Positions 1 to 9,700 of a DNA stretch of 35,809 nucleotides are shown piece after piece; positions within the stretch are counted from its first letter, which is position 1, and each line of letters opens with the position of its first letter. The stretch is taken from assembly GCA_018606725.1 (NCBI GenBank), contig JAGYID010000023.1, positions 1 to 35,809 of the forward strand, given 5' to 3'. The stretch comes from Acidobacteriota bacterium (GTDB lineage: Bacteria > Acidobacteriota > Polarisedimenticolia > Gp22-AA2). The position numbers were made by a program, and so were the translations under genes. Under the pieces are notes generated by a model. That model saw only the letters and a list, made by a program, of their open reading frames with translations, ran no database searches and was not told where the DNA came from.

Positions 1-2
1 CC

Positions 3-1736
3 GCCGACGACGAGCCGCGCATGTCGCCGGACGGGGCGTGGATCTCGTTCCTGTCGGCGCGGCGGCCCGACAGCGCCAGGAAGCAGATCTGGCTGATGAA
101 CGCGCGCGGCGGCGAGGCCGGGGCGCTCACCGACCCGAAGCTGAGCGTGGAGCTGCACGAGTGGTCGCCCGACAGCAAGCGGATCGCCTTCATCGCCGCC
201 GACCCGAAGAGCGAGCAGAAGGAGAAAGACGAGAAGGCCGGCCGCGACCAGGTGGTGGCGGACCGTGACCTGCCGCCGCGGCGAATCTACGTGCTCGACG
301 TGGCCACCGGCGCGAGCGAGGCGCTCGCCGCGCTCGGGGATCGGTCGGCCTGGGGGCTGGCCTGGGCGCCGGAGGGCTCGGCCCTGGTTGCCAGCGTCAC
401 AGCCGTCAACCGCACCGACGAGTCGTATGTCGCGAAGCGCCTGCTGATCCTGCCGCTGCGCGGCGAGGCGCGCGAGCTGGTGCCGGTCGTCGGCAAGGTC
501 GGGCCGCTCGCCTGGTCGGCCGACGGGCGGACCATCGCCTGGCTCGGCGGCGTCGACGCGGCCGACCCGACCTCCGGCTCGCTGTTCGTGGTTCCGGCGG
601 CGGGCGGGACCCCGAGGAACCTCAGCGGCGAGCGCAAGGAGACCGCGCGGGCGCTCGGCTGGAGCCGCGACGGGACGATCCGGGTGACCAGCTCGGCCGG
701 CACCGGCTCGACGCTGGCCGCGGCCGATCCGTCGACCGGCGCCTGGCGGACCATCCTGGCGCCGGGCAGCGCGGCGTTCACCGCGGCGTCGTGGTCGCGC
801 GATGGCGTCCGCTACGCCTTCGCCGGTTCGACCGGCGCGCACCCGACAGAGGTGTTCGGCGGCGTCGATGCCGGACGCGGGCTGGCGGCGCCGCGGCGGC
901 TGACGCGCGCCAATCCGCAGCTCGACGGGCTGCCGCGCGGAACCCAGGAGGTGATCCGCTACACGGCGCTCGACCGTCAGACGATCGAGGCGATCCTGAT
1001 CCGGCCGATCGGGTCGGCCGCAACCGGGCGCGCGCCGCTGGTCGTCATCGTCCATGGCGGCCCGGAGTACGAGGACCTGGACGAATGGCACAACTCGCCC
1101 ACCGAGCCGGGGCAGGCCCTCGCGGAGCGCGGCTTCGCCGTGCTGTTCCCGAACTATCGCGGCTCGGCCGGGCGCGGCGTGGCGTTCGCCAAGGCGGATC
1201 AGCGCGACCTGGGCGGCAGGGAGTTCACCGACATCCTCGACGGCGTCGATCACCTGGTCGCAAAGGGGCTGGTTGACCCGGCGCGCGTCGGGATCATGGG
1301 CGGCTCCTACGGCGGTTACATGACCGCGCTGGCGGTGACGCGCGACTCGCAGCGGTTCGCCGCCGGAGTCGAGCTGTTCGGCATCACCGACTGGGAGTCA
1401 TTCCTCGGCCAGAGCGACATCCCGGCGGAGAACTCGCGGGTGCACTGGGCGCTGTGGTGCTACGAGGAGGCGGCGCTTTGCCGCGATCGCTCGCCAATCG
1501 CGCATATCGGCAGCGCCCGCACGCCGACTCTGATCCTGCAGGGGGAGAATGACAGGCGGGTGCCGAAGCCGCAGAGCGACCAGCTGTACGCCGCGCTGCG
1601 CTATCGGAACGTGCCGGTGGAGTACGTCGTCTACCCGCGCGAGGAGCACGGCTTCAAGGAGCGCGAGCACCGGTTGGACGCGGTGACGCGCACGCTCGAC
1701 TGGTTCGAGCGCCATCTGAAAGCCGGCGCGCGGTAG
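3..1736 (+). CDS. S9 family prolyl-oligopeptidase-like serine peptidase, 5'-truncated
   Basis: The reading frame is open from the window edge, so the gene begins upstream; the first Met in view is at 21 and is probably internal because propeller-like sequence precedes it. Residue numbers below count from that Met. The N-terminal ~330 residues are TolB/WD40-like beta-propeller blades (repeated SPDG, SADG and SRDG turns). The C-terminal ~240 residues are an alpha/beta hydrolase with a GGSYGGYM nucleophile elbow (Ser429), Asp511 in GENDRRVP and His543 in EEHGF, which is the complete catalytic triad of the S9 family. The family cleaves oligopeptides, often after Pro or acidic/hydrophobic residues; the exact specificity cannot be read here. 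It converges on the PilZ gene, 67 bp away. Confidence 0.93.
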   Translation, partial: ADDEPRMSPDGAWISFLSARRPDSARKQIWLMNARGGEAGALTDPKLSVELHEWSPDSKRIAFIAADPKSEQKEKDEKAGRDQVVADRDLPPRRIYVLDVATGASEALAALGDRSAWGLAWAPEGSALVASVTAVNRTDESYVAKRLLILPLRGEARELVPVVGKVGPLAWSADGRTIAWLGGVDAADPTSGSLFVVPAAGGTPRNLSGERKETARALGWSRDGTIRVTSSAGTGSTLAAADPSTGAWRTILAPGSAAFTAASWSRDGVRYAFAGSTGAHPTEVFGGVDAGRGLAAPRRLTRANPQLDGLPRGTQEVIRYTALDRQTIEAILIRPIGSAATGRAPLVVIVHGGPEYEDLDEWHNSPTEPGQALAERGFAVLFPNYRGSAGRGVAFAKADQRDLGGREFTDILDGVDHLVAKGLVDPARVGIMGGSYGGYMTALAVTRDSQRFAAGVELFGITDWESFLGQSDIPAENSRVHWALWCYEEAALCRDRSPIAHIGSARTPTLILQGENDRRVPKPQSDQLYAALRYRNVPVEYVVYPREEHGFKEREHRLDAVTRTLDWFERHLKAGAR

Positions 1737-1803
1737 CGCCGCCGGCGGCGGCGCGGCGCCCGGGTATCACCGCGGGCGGCCCGGCTCGGCAGACCGGCCC
1801 GGC

Positions 1804-2130
1804 TCAGGCCGCCGTCGGCGCTTTCACGGTCACCATCAGCTCGTCGCTGGGGGCCAGGAAAGTGATCCCCATGCCGATCCGGCCGGTCGGCAGCCACTGC
1901 ACCGGCCCCTCGCGGGCCCACACCACGACGCCGGTCGTCCGCAGCGGGCCGCTCGGCAGATCGAGCTCGAGCTGCAGGACGGTGCCCGGGTCGAACACCT
2001 TGACCGCCCCGACCATCATGCCGGTGCGCGACACGTTGCGCGAGTAGCCGATGTAGCGCGGCTCCTCGGGACCGAAGTGAACCACCACGCGCCGCCGGAA
2101 CCGCTTGCTCAACTGCTTCTTCTTCGGCAT
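1804..2130 (-). CDS. Small PilZ-domain protein
   Basis: A 108-residue protein made up almost entirely of one PilZ domain. The KRFRRR stretch near the N-terminus and NVSRTG (D/NxSxxG class) are the two parts of the canonical c-di-GMP binding signature, so the protein may bind c-di-GMP; what it signals to is unknown. The start at 2130 is preferred because AGGAGA lies about 5 nt upstream. A longer in-frame start at 2187 would overlap the end of the neighbouring cytochrome gene and has no such site. It lies 53 nt downstream of the dihaem lipoprotein gene on the same strand and may be co-transcribed with it. Confidence 0.82.
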   Translation of the reverse strand: MPKKKQLSKRFRRRVVVHFGPEEPRYIGYSRNVSRTGMMVGAVKVFDPGTVLQLELDLPSGPLRTTGVVVWAREGPVQWLPTGRIGMGITFLAPSDELMVTVKAPTAA

Positions 2131-2183
2131 CGGGTCTCCTTTCCGATGCGGCTCGGATCGGGCACCGGGCCCGATCGCACCGC

Positions 2184-3365
2184 TCACCGACTACCCAGGA
2201 ACTCCAGGATCACCTTCTTGTCGCGCGGCTTCAGGGCGTCGAACCTGGCGCGCGCGCCGCTGCCTTCGCCGCCGTGCAGCCGCACCGCCTCCTCGATCGT
2301 CTTCGCCCGTCCGTCGTGCAGGAACGAGGTGCGCAGCCGCAGCCCCATGAGGGGCGCGGTGCGGAACTCGGACGGCGTGGCCAGACCCAGACAGATGTCG
2401 GCCAGGTCCGTCCCCATGTCATGCAGCAGGAGATCGGTCCAGGCCTCGACGTGCCGGCGCACCGGGGTCCCGGCGGGCATCACAACCCGAAGCTTCGGGA
2501 CGTGGCAGGCCGCGCAGCCGGTCGTGCGGAAGGCCCGCTCGCCGCGCTGGATGGTGAGCGAGCGCCGCGCCGGCATCGGCGGCGCCAGCAGGCGCACGAA
2601 GGCGTCGACGGCCTCCAGGGTGTGGCGATCGATCTCCGGATCGGGGACCGGATCGACGCCCGGCGGCACCGGCACCCCGGCGATCGATTCCTCACGAGGT
2701 ACGCCGGGGTTGGTGATCCCCTGCTCGAACAGGAAGGCGCCGTCGTTGAACTCCCGCAGGGTCGGCACGAATGCCTTGCGCCCGAAGCGGCCCAGGCGGC
2801 CGTCGGCGAAGCGGTTCGGACGGCCGGAGACGCCGTCACCGTCGCGATCGTCGGGATCGGCGTACGCCAGGATGTCCACCTCGGGGACGGCATCGAGGAG
2901 GCCGAGCCCGAACAGGTCCGGTGTCGTGCGCAGGCCGGTCGCCGTGGCGCCCGGCGTCACCGGCTCCTCGTCGATGCCGAGGGCGTCGTGCAACGCCGGC
3001 GTGACGTGCACCTGCAACACAGGGCCGCCCTTGGTCTCCAGCGCGTCGCACATCCCGTCCGGGCGCACGGCGGTGGCGTGCCGCTCCACCTCGTCGCCGA
3101 CGCCGCCGGCGACCGGATCCTCGTGGCACTCGCCGCATGAGGGGGCGTTGAACAGCGGCCCGAGCCCGGTCTCCGGCTCGAACTCGCGCTCGAACGCCTG
3201 CCGGCCCTCGTCGAACAGCGCCCGCTGCGCCTTCGTCAGTCCGGGCAGCGGATCGCCCGGCTGGGTGCGCGCCTCGCAACCGGCGAGCATCACGAGCGCC
3301 GCGGCCGCGAGCAGCGACCGCGCGGCCACCTCGAACACCGACGTTCGAAGATCATCGTGTGTCAT
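2184..3365 (-). CDS. Dihaem c-type lipoprotein, DUF1111 / di-haem oxidoreductase family
   Basis: A 393-residue exported protein with two CXXCH haem c sites: CGECH (Cys77-His81) and CAACH (Cys284-His288). The N-terminus has a hydrophobic segment ending in a lipobox (LAGC, Cys30), predicting a lipid-anchored protein. The central DRDGDGVSGRPNRF followed by GRFGRKA is typical of DUF1111-type di-haem proteins, which resemble the MauG/bacterial cytochrome c peroxidase fold. The substrate is not known from sequence. GGGAGG lies about 10 nt before the ATG. It is transcribed divergently from the DUF418 gene, with a 318-bp gap. No cytochrome maturation genes are in view. Confidence 0.88.
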   Translation of the reverse strand: MTHDDLRTSVFEVAARSLLAAAALVMLAGCEARTQPGDPLPGLTKAQRALFDEGRQAFEREFEPETGLGPLFNAPSCGECHEDPVAGGVGDEVERHATAVRPDGMCDALETKGGPVLQVHVTPALHDALGIDEEPVTPGATATGLRTTPDLFGLGLLDAVPEVDILAYADPDDRDGDGVSGRPNRFADGRLGRFGRKAFVPTLREFNDGAFLFEQGITNPGVPREESIAGVPVPPGVDPVPDPEIDRHTLEAVDAFVRLLAPPMPARRSLTIQRGERAFRTTGCAACHVPKLRVVMPAGTPVRRHVEAWTDLLLHDMGTDLADICLGLATPSEFRTAPLMGLRLRTSFLHDGRAKTIEEAVRLHGGEGSGARARFDALKPRDKKVILEFLGSR

Positions 3366-3683
3366 CGCCCCGCCCCTCCCAGAGCCGAGACCGTCTGACG
3401 CCCATCACATGAATCGGTGTGAGGTCAAGGTGAGTCCCCGGCGCGGGGAAGGCAAGGCGATCGGGAAAGAACGTGAAGAGGGACCGTCGCGCCGACGTCG
3501 TTCCGCGCCCGGCCGCTGTGCGGAATCCGTCCGCTGCCGGCCGTCGTCGCTTCGACGATCCGGTGTGAGCCCGTGACCAGATCCTGGCCCCGCGCATCCC
3601 CCTGAGGGAGGCTGATTTCGCGGATCTGGCCGCCCAGCCCGGCGTATGATGCGCCCCGACCACGCGCCCTGCCGGAGGCACCG
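3366..3683. other. Divergent intergenic region, 318 bp
   Basis: This gap separates the dihaem lipoprotein gene (-) from the DUF418 gene (+). It holds no convincing coding frame. It must contain both promoters. On the plus strand TATGAT at 3645-3650 is a possible -10 box about 34 nt before the DUF418 start, but no good -35 sits at the right spacing. A short 6-bp dyad with a 3-nt loop lies at 3544-3558. No RNA gene was recognised. Confidence 0.5.
3645..3650 (+). promoter_or_regulatory. Possible -10 box of the DUF418 gene
   Basis: TATGAT matches the sigma-70 -10 consensus at five of six bases and stands out in GC-rich surroundings. It would place the transcript start near 3657, giving a leader of under 30 nt that includes the GGAGG ribosome site at 3674-3678. 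No convincing -35 box is present. Confidence 0.25.
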
Positions 3684-5048
3684 ATGGATCCCCGTACCGA
3701 CTTATCGCCCGCGCTCGAAGATTCGCCGCCCGTGCCGGCCATCACACCGGTGGCGGCCCGGGAGCGGATCCCGTCGATCGATGTTCTGCGCGGCGTCGCC
3801 CTGTTCGGCATCCTGATCATGAACATCGTCTACTTCGCGCTGCCCGGCGCCGCGTACGGCGACCCGACCATCGCCGGCGGCTCCACCGGCGCCGACTACC
3901 GGACGTGGTTCGCCTGCCAGCTCCTGTTCGAAGGGAAGATGCGGACCATCTTCTCGATGCTGTTCGGGGCCGGCGTCGCCCTGCTGACCTCGCGCGCCGA
4001 GGAGCGCGGGGCCGGCGCCCGCATCGCCGACATCTATTACCGGCGTACCCTCTGGCTCATCCTGTTCGGGGTGCTGCACGCCTACTTTCTGTGGGGCGGC
4101 GACATCCTGTACGGCTACGGCGTGGCGGGGCTGCTGCTCTACCCGTTCCGGCGGCAGTCGGCGCGCTTCCTGACCATCGCCGGCCTGCTCGTCCTGGCGC
4201 TGCTGGTGCCGAGATCAATCCTCGAGGCGCGCCACCTCGACCGGCTGCGCGCCGGGAGCGAGGCGGCGGCCGCCGCGGTCGCGGCCGGCCGGACGCCGAC
4301 CGCGGAGCAGGAAGAGGCGCGCGACGAGCTGCGCGAGAGGCTGAAGGAGATGAAACCCTCCCCGGCCGAGGTCGCCCGCGAGATCGACGACCACCGGGCC
4401 GGGTACGTGAAGTCGTTCGTGCGCCGCGCCAGGCACGTCAACGAGGGGGAATCGAGCGGCTTCTACAATTTCGGGCTGTTCGACGTCGCCGGCATGATGC
4501 TCCTGGGGATGGGTCTCCTGAAGCTCGGTCTGTTCACCGCCGCCCGGCCGCCGCGGTTCTACGCCGCGCTGGTCCTCGCGGGCTACGGCCTCGGGGTGCC
4601 GCTCAACTGGTGGATCGCGGCGCGCGACGCGGCGTCGGGGTTCGACCCGATGGTCATGTACGTCGACTATTCCGGGTACGACATCGGCCGGCTGCTGGTC
4701 GCCCTCGGCCACATCGGCGTCGTCATGCTCGTCTGCCGTTCCGGCTGGCTGGCGTCGCTGACGTCACGCCTGGCCGCCGTCGGGCAGATGGCGCTCACCA
4801 ACTACCTGATGCACACCCTCATCTGCGTCGCCCTGTTCGAGGGCTACGGTCTCGGCCTGTTCGGCCGGCTGCACCGGCACCAGTTGATGTACGTCGTCGT
4901 GCCGATCTGGATCGCGCAGCTGGCGTTGAGCCCGGTGTGGCTGCGGCGTTTCCGCTTCGGGCCGATGGAATGGCTGTGGCGCTCGCTGACGTATTGGCAG
5001 CGGCAGCCGATGCGCCTCGCGTCTACGGCAGGATTCCCCGCGCCGTGA
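3684..5048 (+). CDS. DUF418 family polytopic membrane protein (YeiB-like)
   Basis: A 454-residue integral membrane protein. The first hydrophobic segment begins with the family hallmark R-I-P-S-I-D-V-L-R-G (residues ~28-37), followed by GVALFGILIMNI. The C-terminal part, with AVGQMALTNYLMHT and a run of helices ending near FGPMEWLWRSLTYW, is the DUF418 domain proper. A charged linker (about residues 185-260) rich in Glu and Arg separates the two membrane halves. The family's function is unknown; suggestions include transport or acyl-transfer-like roles. The start is set by GGAGG at 3674-3678. Its 3' end overlaps the convergent Asp-box gene by 26 nt. Confidence 0.88.
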   Translation: MDPRTDLSPALEDSPPVPAITPVAARERIPSIDVLRGVALFGILIMNIVYFALPGAAYGDPTIAGGSTGADYRTWFACQLLFEGKMRTIFSMLFGAGVALLTSRAEERGAGARIADIYYRRTLWLILFGVLHAYFLWGGDILYGYGVAGLLLYPFRRQSARFLTIAGLLVLALLVPRSILEARHLDRLRAGSEAAAAAVAAGRTPTAEQEEARDELRERLKEMKPSPAEVAREIDDHRAGYVKSFVRRARHVNEGESSGFYNFGLFDVAGMMLLGMGLLKLGLFTAARPPRFYAALVLAGYGLGVPLNWWIAARDAASGFDPMVMYVDYSGYDIGRLLVALGHIGVVMLVCRSGWLASLTSRLAAVGQMALTNYLMHTLICVALFEGYGLGLFGRLHRHQLMYVVVPIWIAQLALSPVWLRRFRFGPMEWLWRSLTYWQRQPMRLASTAGFPAP

Positions 5049-6564
5049 AGATGTCGTTGTTCCGGTAGCGGCGGTCGGTCCAGACGCCGTGAACCTCGTT
5101 GCCGGTCGCGGCGAGGTTGTTGTAGTCGCCGATGAAGGTCGTCAGGCCGGTCGTGGAGGTCGCCGTCGACACCCGCACGTTCGCCGTGAAGCCGCGGCCG
5201 TTGTCGGTGCTGGAGTAAAAGGTGTCGAAGTTGATGTTTGCCGGGTCGAGGCGCTTGTCCTGCCAGATGAGGCTCACCCGGCCGTCCGGATGGGCGGCGG
5301 CCCAGGCGAAGAACTGATCGGCCGTCCCCTTGTCGTCGGAAACATCGGCCGGCTTGCTCCACCTCGCGCCGCCATCGGTCGAGCGCGCCAGGCGGACGTC
5401 GCTGTTGAAGCAGGGCGGCCGGCCGCTGCCGTCGTTGACGCAGGCGCCGTTCGGGAAATCGGTCCAGGCGACCGCGATCGCCCCGTCGGGACCGATCGCC
5501 GCCGTCGGGAAACTGTTGGCGCGGAAGCCGGCGCCCGGCACGGTGCCGAAGCGCGGATCGGCGTTGCGCAGGCGGAAGCGGCCGGGGCTGTTGAGCCCGG
5601 AGGCGACATCGGCGGGGGCGCTCCAGGTCCGCCCGCCGTCCGACGACTTCGCGAAGCGGATGCTGAGCGGGCCGGTGTTGGAGATGAAGTCGGCGTAGAA
5701 GACGTAGACGGTGCCGTCGGGGCCGACGACCGGCAGGCTGCCGGAGATCGCCTCGGGGTACTGCGCCGAATGGCTGAGGGCGATCGGTTCGGACCAGGTC
5801 GCGCCCCCGTCGCGCGAGGCGACGACCTTGATCTGGCCGTTGTCGAGGGCGTGCGGATCGGTCGAATTGAGGAAATCGGTCCAGGTGACGTAGACCGTCC
5901 CGCGGTGCGGACTGCGCGGCCAGGCGTCGGCGGCGATGTACTCCTTGTCAGGGAAGTTCTTGGCCGGGATCCCCCGCGCGGCGACGGAGAAGGTGGCGAA
6001 GGTCAACCCGCCGTCGCTCGACTTGGCTACCAGGACGTCGCTGCCGGTGGCCCCGTTGCTGATGTCCAGGTAGGCGAAATAGAAATTGCCATCGGCGTCG
6101 GCGGTCAGCGCGGGGTCGCTGCAGAAGTTCCCCGCCGCCTGCAACGGCGCCACGGTTCCCAGCATCCAGGTCGCGCCGCCATCGAACGAGGCGGTGAAGC
6201 GGCAGACGAAGTCGTGCGTGGTCGGGAACAGGTCGTGGAAGGCGGCGACCAGGTTGGCCGGATTGGCCGGATTGGCGGCGATCGACGGCTCGGTCTGGCT
6301 GATCAGCAGGCCGGAGAAGTGCTCGCCGCTCAATTGGATGTTCCCCGGGAACTGCGCCATGCCGCCGCGCCGCGCCGGGCGGGTTTCGACTTCGACCTCA
6401 CCCAGCAGGTACTGGGCCACGCGGCCGGAGAGGACCTCGGGGTCGAGGCGGAGCGTCGACGACTCGGATCGCGCCGGCGCCGGCGGAAGCAGGATGACGG
6501 CGGCCGTGGCCGCCGCGAGGAAGACGAGGGCTCGCCTGGCCGGGCGCTTCGGATGTGTGTTCAT
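5023..6564 (-). CDS. Secreted Asp-box (BNR/sialidase-fold) beta-propeller protein
   Basis: A 513-residue protein with a Sec signal peptide (Arg-rich start, hydrophobic core, probable cut after PARS near residue 34). About six Asp-box motifs of the S-x-D-G-G-x-T-W/F type recur along the chain (SFDGGATW, SSDGGLTF, SRDGGATW, SSDGGRTW, STDGGARW, STDNGRGF), indicating a six-bladed sialidase-type propeller. The sialidase FRIP motif and Arg triad are not evident, so glycosidase activity should not be assumed; many such proteins are binding scaffolds. TAGGAGGA about 6 nt upstream fixes the start. It lies downstream of the copper pump gene with a 154-bp gap and may have its own promoter. Confidence 0.85.
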   Translation of the reverse strand: MNTHPKRPARRALVFLAAATAAVILLPPAPARSESSTLRLDPEVLSGRVAQYLLGEVEVETRPARRGGMAQFPGNIQLSGEHFSGLLISQTEPSIAANPANPANLVAAFHDLFPTTHDFVCRFTASFDGGATWMLGTVAPLQAAGNFCSDPALTADADGNFYFAYLDISNGATGSDVLVAKSSDGGLTFATFSVAARGIPAKNFPDKEYIAADAWPRSPHRGTVYVTWTDFLNSTDPHALDNGQIKVVASRDGGATWSEPIALSHSAQYPEAISGSLPVVGPDGTVYVFYADFISNTGPLSIRFAKSSDGGRTWSAPADVASGLNSPGRFRLRNADPRFGTVPGAGFRANSFPTAAIGPDGAIAVAWTDFPNGACVNDGSGRPPCFNSDVRLARSTDGGARWSKPADVSDDKGTADQFFAWAAAHPDGRVSLIWQDKRLDPANINFDTFYSSTDNGRGFTANVRVSTATSTTGLTTFIGDYNNLAATGNEVHGVWTDRRYRNNDIFTARGILP

Positions 6565-6588
6565 GAAGGTCCTCCTACGAATGGAACC

Positions 6589-6594
6589 GTTATA
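6589..6594 (-). promoter_or_regulatory. Possible -10 box of the Asp-box protein gene
   Basis: On the minus strand TATAAC lies about 25 nt upstream of the start codon in an otherwise GC-rich 154-bp gap. TTTCCC sits 18 nt further upstream and is only a poor -35. The resulting leader would be about 18 nt and would include the TAGGAGGA ribosome site. Confidence 0.3.
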
Positions 6595-6718
6595 TCGACA
6601 GGGCCGGATGCCGGGAAAGTACCCCGAACCGTCCCGCAGCGCAACCGGTAGTTGCGACCATACAGGGGAGGCAGGCGGTCAGACCTGGCGCGGGTCGCCC
6701 AGGCCAGGGGAGGGCCGG

Positions 6719-9700
6719 TCAGGCCGGGCGGGGGGCGGAGCCGCGCAGGTGCCTGAGATCGGTGCGCAGCTTCCACAGCTTGTAGACCGGCGGATAGACC
6801 AGCAGCTCGAGCAGGAATGACGTCACGATGCCGCCCAGCATCGGCGCCGCGATGCGGCGGGTGACATCCGCCCCTGCCGAGTGCGACAGCATGATCGGCA
6901 GCAGGCCGGCCAGCGTGGCTGCGACGGTCATCAGCTTCGGGCGCACCCGCCGGACGGCGCCGTGCACGATCGCCTCGTCGAGCGCCGCAAGGCTCGCCGG
7001 CCCGCCCGCCGCCCGGACCCGCGCGTAGGACAGGTCGAGAAACAACAGCATGAACACCGCCGTCTCGGCGTCGAGACCCAAAAGCGCGATGGCCCCGACC
7101 CAGGCGGCGACCGAGACGTGGTAGCCCAGCAGGTAGAACAGCCAGAGGACACCGATGATGGAGAACGGCACGGCCAGCATGACGAGCGCCGACTTGAATG
7201 CCGAGCGGGTGCTCAGCATCAACAGCAGGAAGATCAACGCCAGCGTCAGCGGCACGATCAACGTCAGCCGGGCGCGCACCCGCTGCATGCTCTCGAACTG
7301 ACCGCTCCACGCCAGCAGCGTTCCCGTCGGCAGCTTGACCTGGCGCCGCACCGCCTCGCGCGCCTCGGCGACGAACGATCCGAGGTCGCGTCCGGCCACA
7401 TCGACGTAGACGTAGCCGGCGAGGAAGCCGTTCTCGTCGCGCACCATGGCCGGACCCCGCACGACGCGGATGTCGGCCAGCCGCCCGAGCGGCACCTGCG
7501 GCCCGGCGGGCGTGGCGACCGGCAGGCGGGCCAGCCCCTCCTGGTCGTTGCGGGGGTCGCGCAGGACGACGCGGGTGCGGACCCGCCCCTCGACGACGGT
7601 CGTCACCGGCTCGCCGCCGACGGCCGCGGCCAGCACATCTTGAAGATCTCCGACGGTCACCCCGTACCGCGCCAGGACGTCGCGGCGCGGCACGACATCC
7701 AGGTAGCTGCCGCCGGCGTTGCGCTCGGCGAAGGCGCTGCGCGCTCCCGGCACGGTGCGCACCACCGCCTCGAGCCGCTCGCCGACCCGGTCGATCTCCT
7801 GCAGGTCGGTGCCGAGGATCTTGATCCCGATCGGGGTCCGCATGCCGGTGCTCAGCATGTCGGTGCGGCCCCGGATCGGCATCGTCCAGGCGTTGGCCAC
7901 TCCCGGCAGCCGCACCGCCCGGTCCATCTCGTCGATCAGCTGGCGCACCGTGATCCGGTCCGGCCAGACCCGCCGCAGCGTTCCCTGCAGCCAGGCGGGC
8001 GCCCAGGCGGAGTACCAGCGCGGGCGCCGCCTCCAGGCGGCGGGCGGCCGCAGCATGACGGTCGTCTCGAACATCGACACCGGCGCCGGGTCGGTCACGG
8101 TGTCGGCCCGCCCGGCTTTGCCGAACACCCGCTCGACCTCCGGGAAGGCGCGCAGCGCCCGGTCCTGCGCCGCGAGGATTTGCCGCGCCTGCGGCACCGA
8201 GACTCCCGGCACGGTCACCGGCATGTAGAGGATGGTCCCCTCTTCGAGCTCCGGCATGAACTCCGACCCGAGGCGGCCGTACACCGGCAGGCTGATCGCC
8301 ACCAGCGCGATGGCGCCGCCGATCACCGCCCACGGCCGGCGCAGCGCCAGCCGGCAGGCCGGCAGGTAGAGCCGCACGGCGGCCCGGTTGATCGGGTTGG
8401 CGTCCTCGGCGCGGTAGGTGCCGACCAGGGCGCGCGTGCACAACCCGGCCAGCCAGCGGGGCCGGAAGGCGAACGGCTCCATGCGGGCGAACAGCATGCG
8501 CAGCGCCGGGTCGAGGGTGATCGCCAGCCCCGCCGCCAGCAGCATCGCCAGCGTCTTCGAGGCGGCGAGCGGCCGGAACAGCCGCCCCTCCTGTCCCTCC
8601 AGCGCGAAAATCGGCAGGAACGCGACCGCGATGATCAGCAGCGAGTAGAACACCGCCGGGCCGACCTCCTGCATCGCCTGCAGGCGCACGGCGCCGTAGT
8701 CCCCCTGGCGGCCGCCGGCCTGCCATAGAGAGAGGCGGTTGTAGGCGTTCTCCATCTCGACGATGGCGCCGTCGACCAGGACGCCGATGGAGATGGCGAT
8801 GCCGGCGAGCGACATGATGTTGATGGTCACCCCGAGCAGGAACAGCGGGATGAAGGACAGCAGCACCGCGGCCGGCAGGGTGAGGATCGGCACGATCGCC
8901 GAGGGCAGGTGCCAGAGGAAGGCGAGGATGACCAGCGACACGATGGCCATCTGGATCAGCAGCTCGCGCCGCAGGCCGCGCAGCGCCTCCTCGACCAGCG
9001 CGGAGCGATCGTAGGTCGTCACCAGGTCGACCCCTTCGGGGAGCGACGGGCGCAGCTCGCGCAGCCGTTCCTTCACCCGGCGGATCACTTCGAGGGCGTT
9101 CTCGCCGTGGCGCATGATGACGATGCCGCCCACGACCTCGCCCTCGCCGTCGAGGTCGGCGACGCCGCGGCGCAGCTCCTGTCCCACGCCGACCCGCGCC
9201 ACGTCGCGGACCAGCACGGGGGTCGAACCCGCCATCCCGACGACGGCCCGCTCGAAGTCCTCGACGGAGCGCGCCGAGCCGCGGCCGCGTACCATCGACT
9301 CGGCGCCGCCCGACTCGATGATGCCGGCTCCCGTCTCGCCGCTGGTCCGCGCCAGCGCCGCCGCCAGGTCGGCGCGCGACAAACCGCGGGCCCGCAGGCG
9401 GGCGGGGTCGATGGTGACTTCGATCTGCCGCACGAAGCCGCCGACCGTGGCGACCTCGGCGACGCCCGGCACCGACTGCAGGGCGTAGCGCAGCGTCCAG
9501 TCCTGGAAGGCGCGCAGCTCGTCGGGGGCGCGCCGGCCGGCGCGGTCGACCAGGGCGTACTGGAACACCCAGCCGACGCCGGTGGCGTCCGGGCCGAGCC
9601 CGACGGTGGCGCCGGCGGGCAGCCGCGGCCGGATCTCCGACAGCCGCTCGACGACGCGGGCCCGGGCCCAGTCGAGGTCGGTGCGATCCTCGAAGATGAC

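Noticed and set aside
3544-3558. Dyad TCGTCG/CGACGA in the divergent intergenic region as an operator
   Set aside because: It is short and built of simple CG-rich repeats, so it is likely to occur by chance at this base composition.
5023-5048. 26-nt convergent overlap of the DUF418 and Asp-box genes as a possible antisense control element
   Set aside because: Short convergent overlaps are common in compact genomes, and nothing in the sequence suggests a regulatory role.
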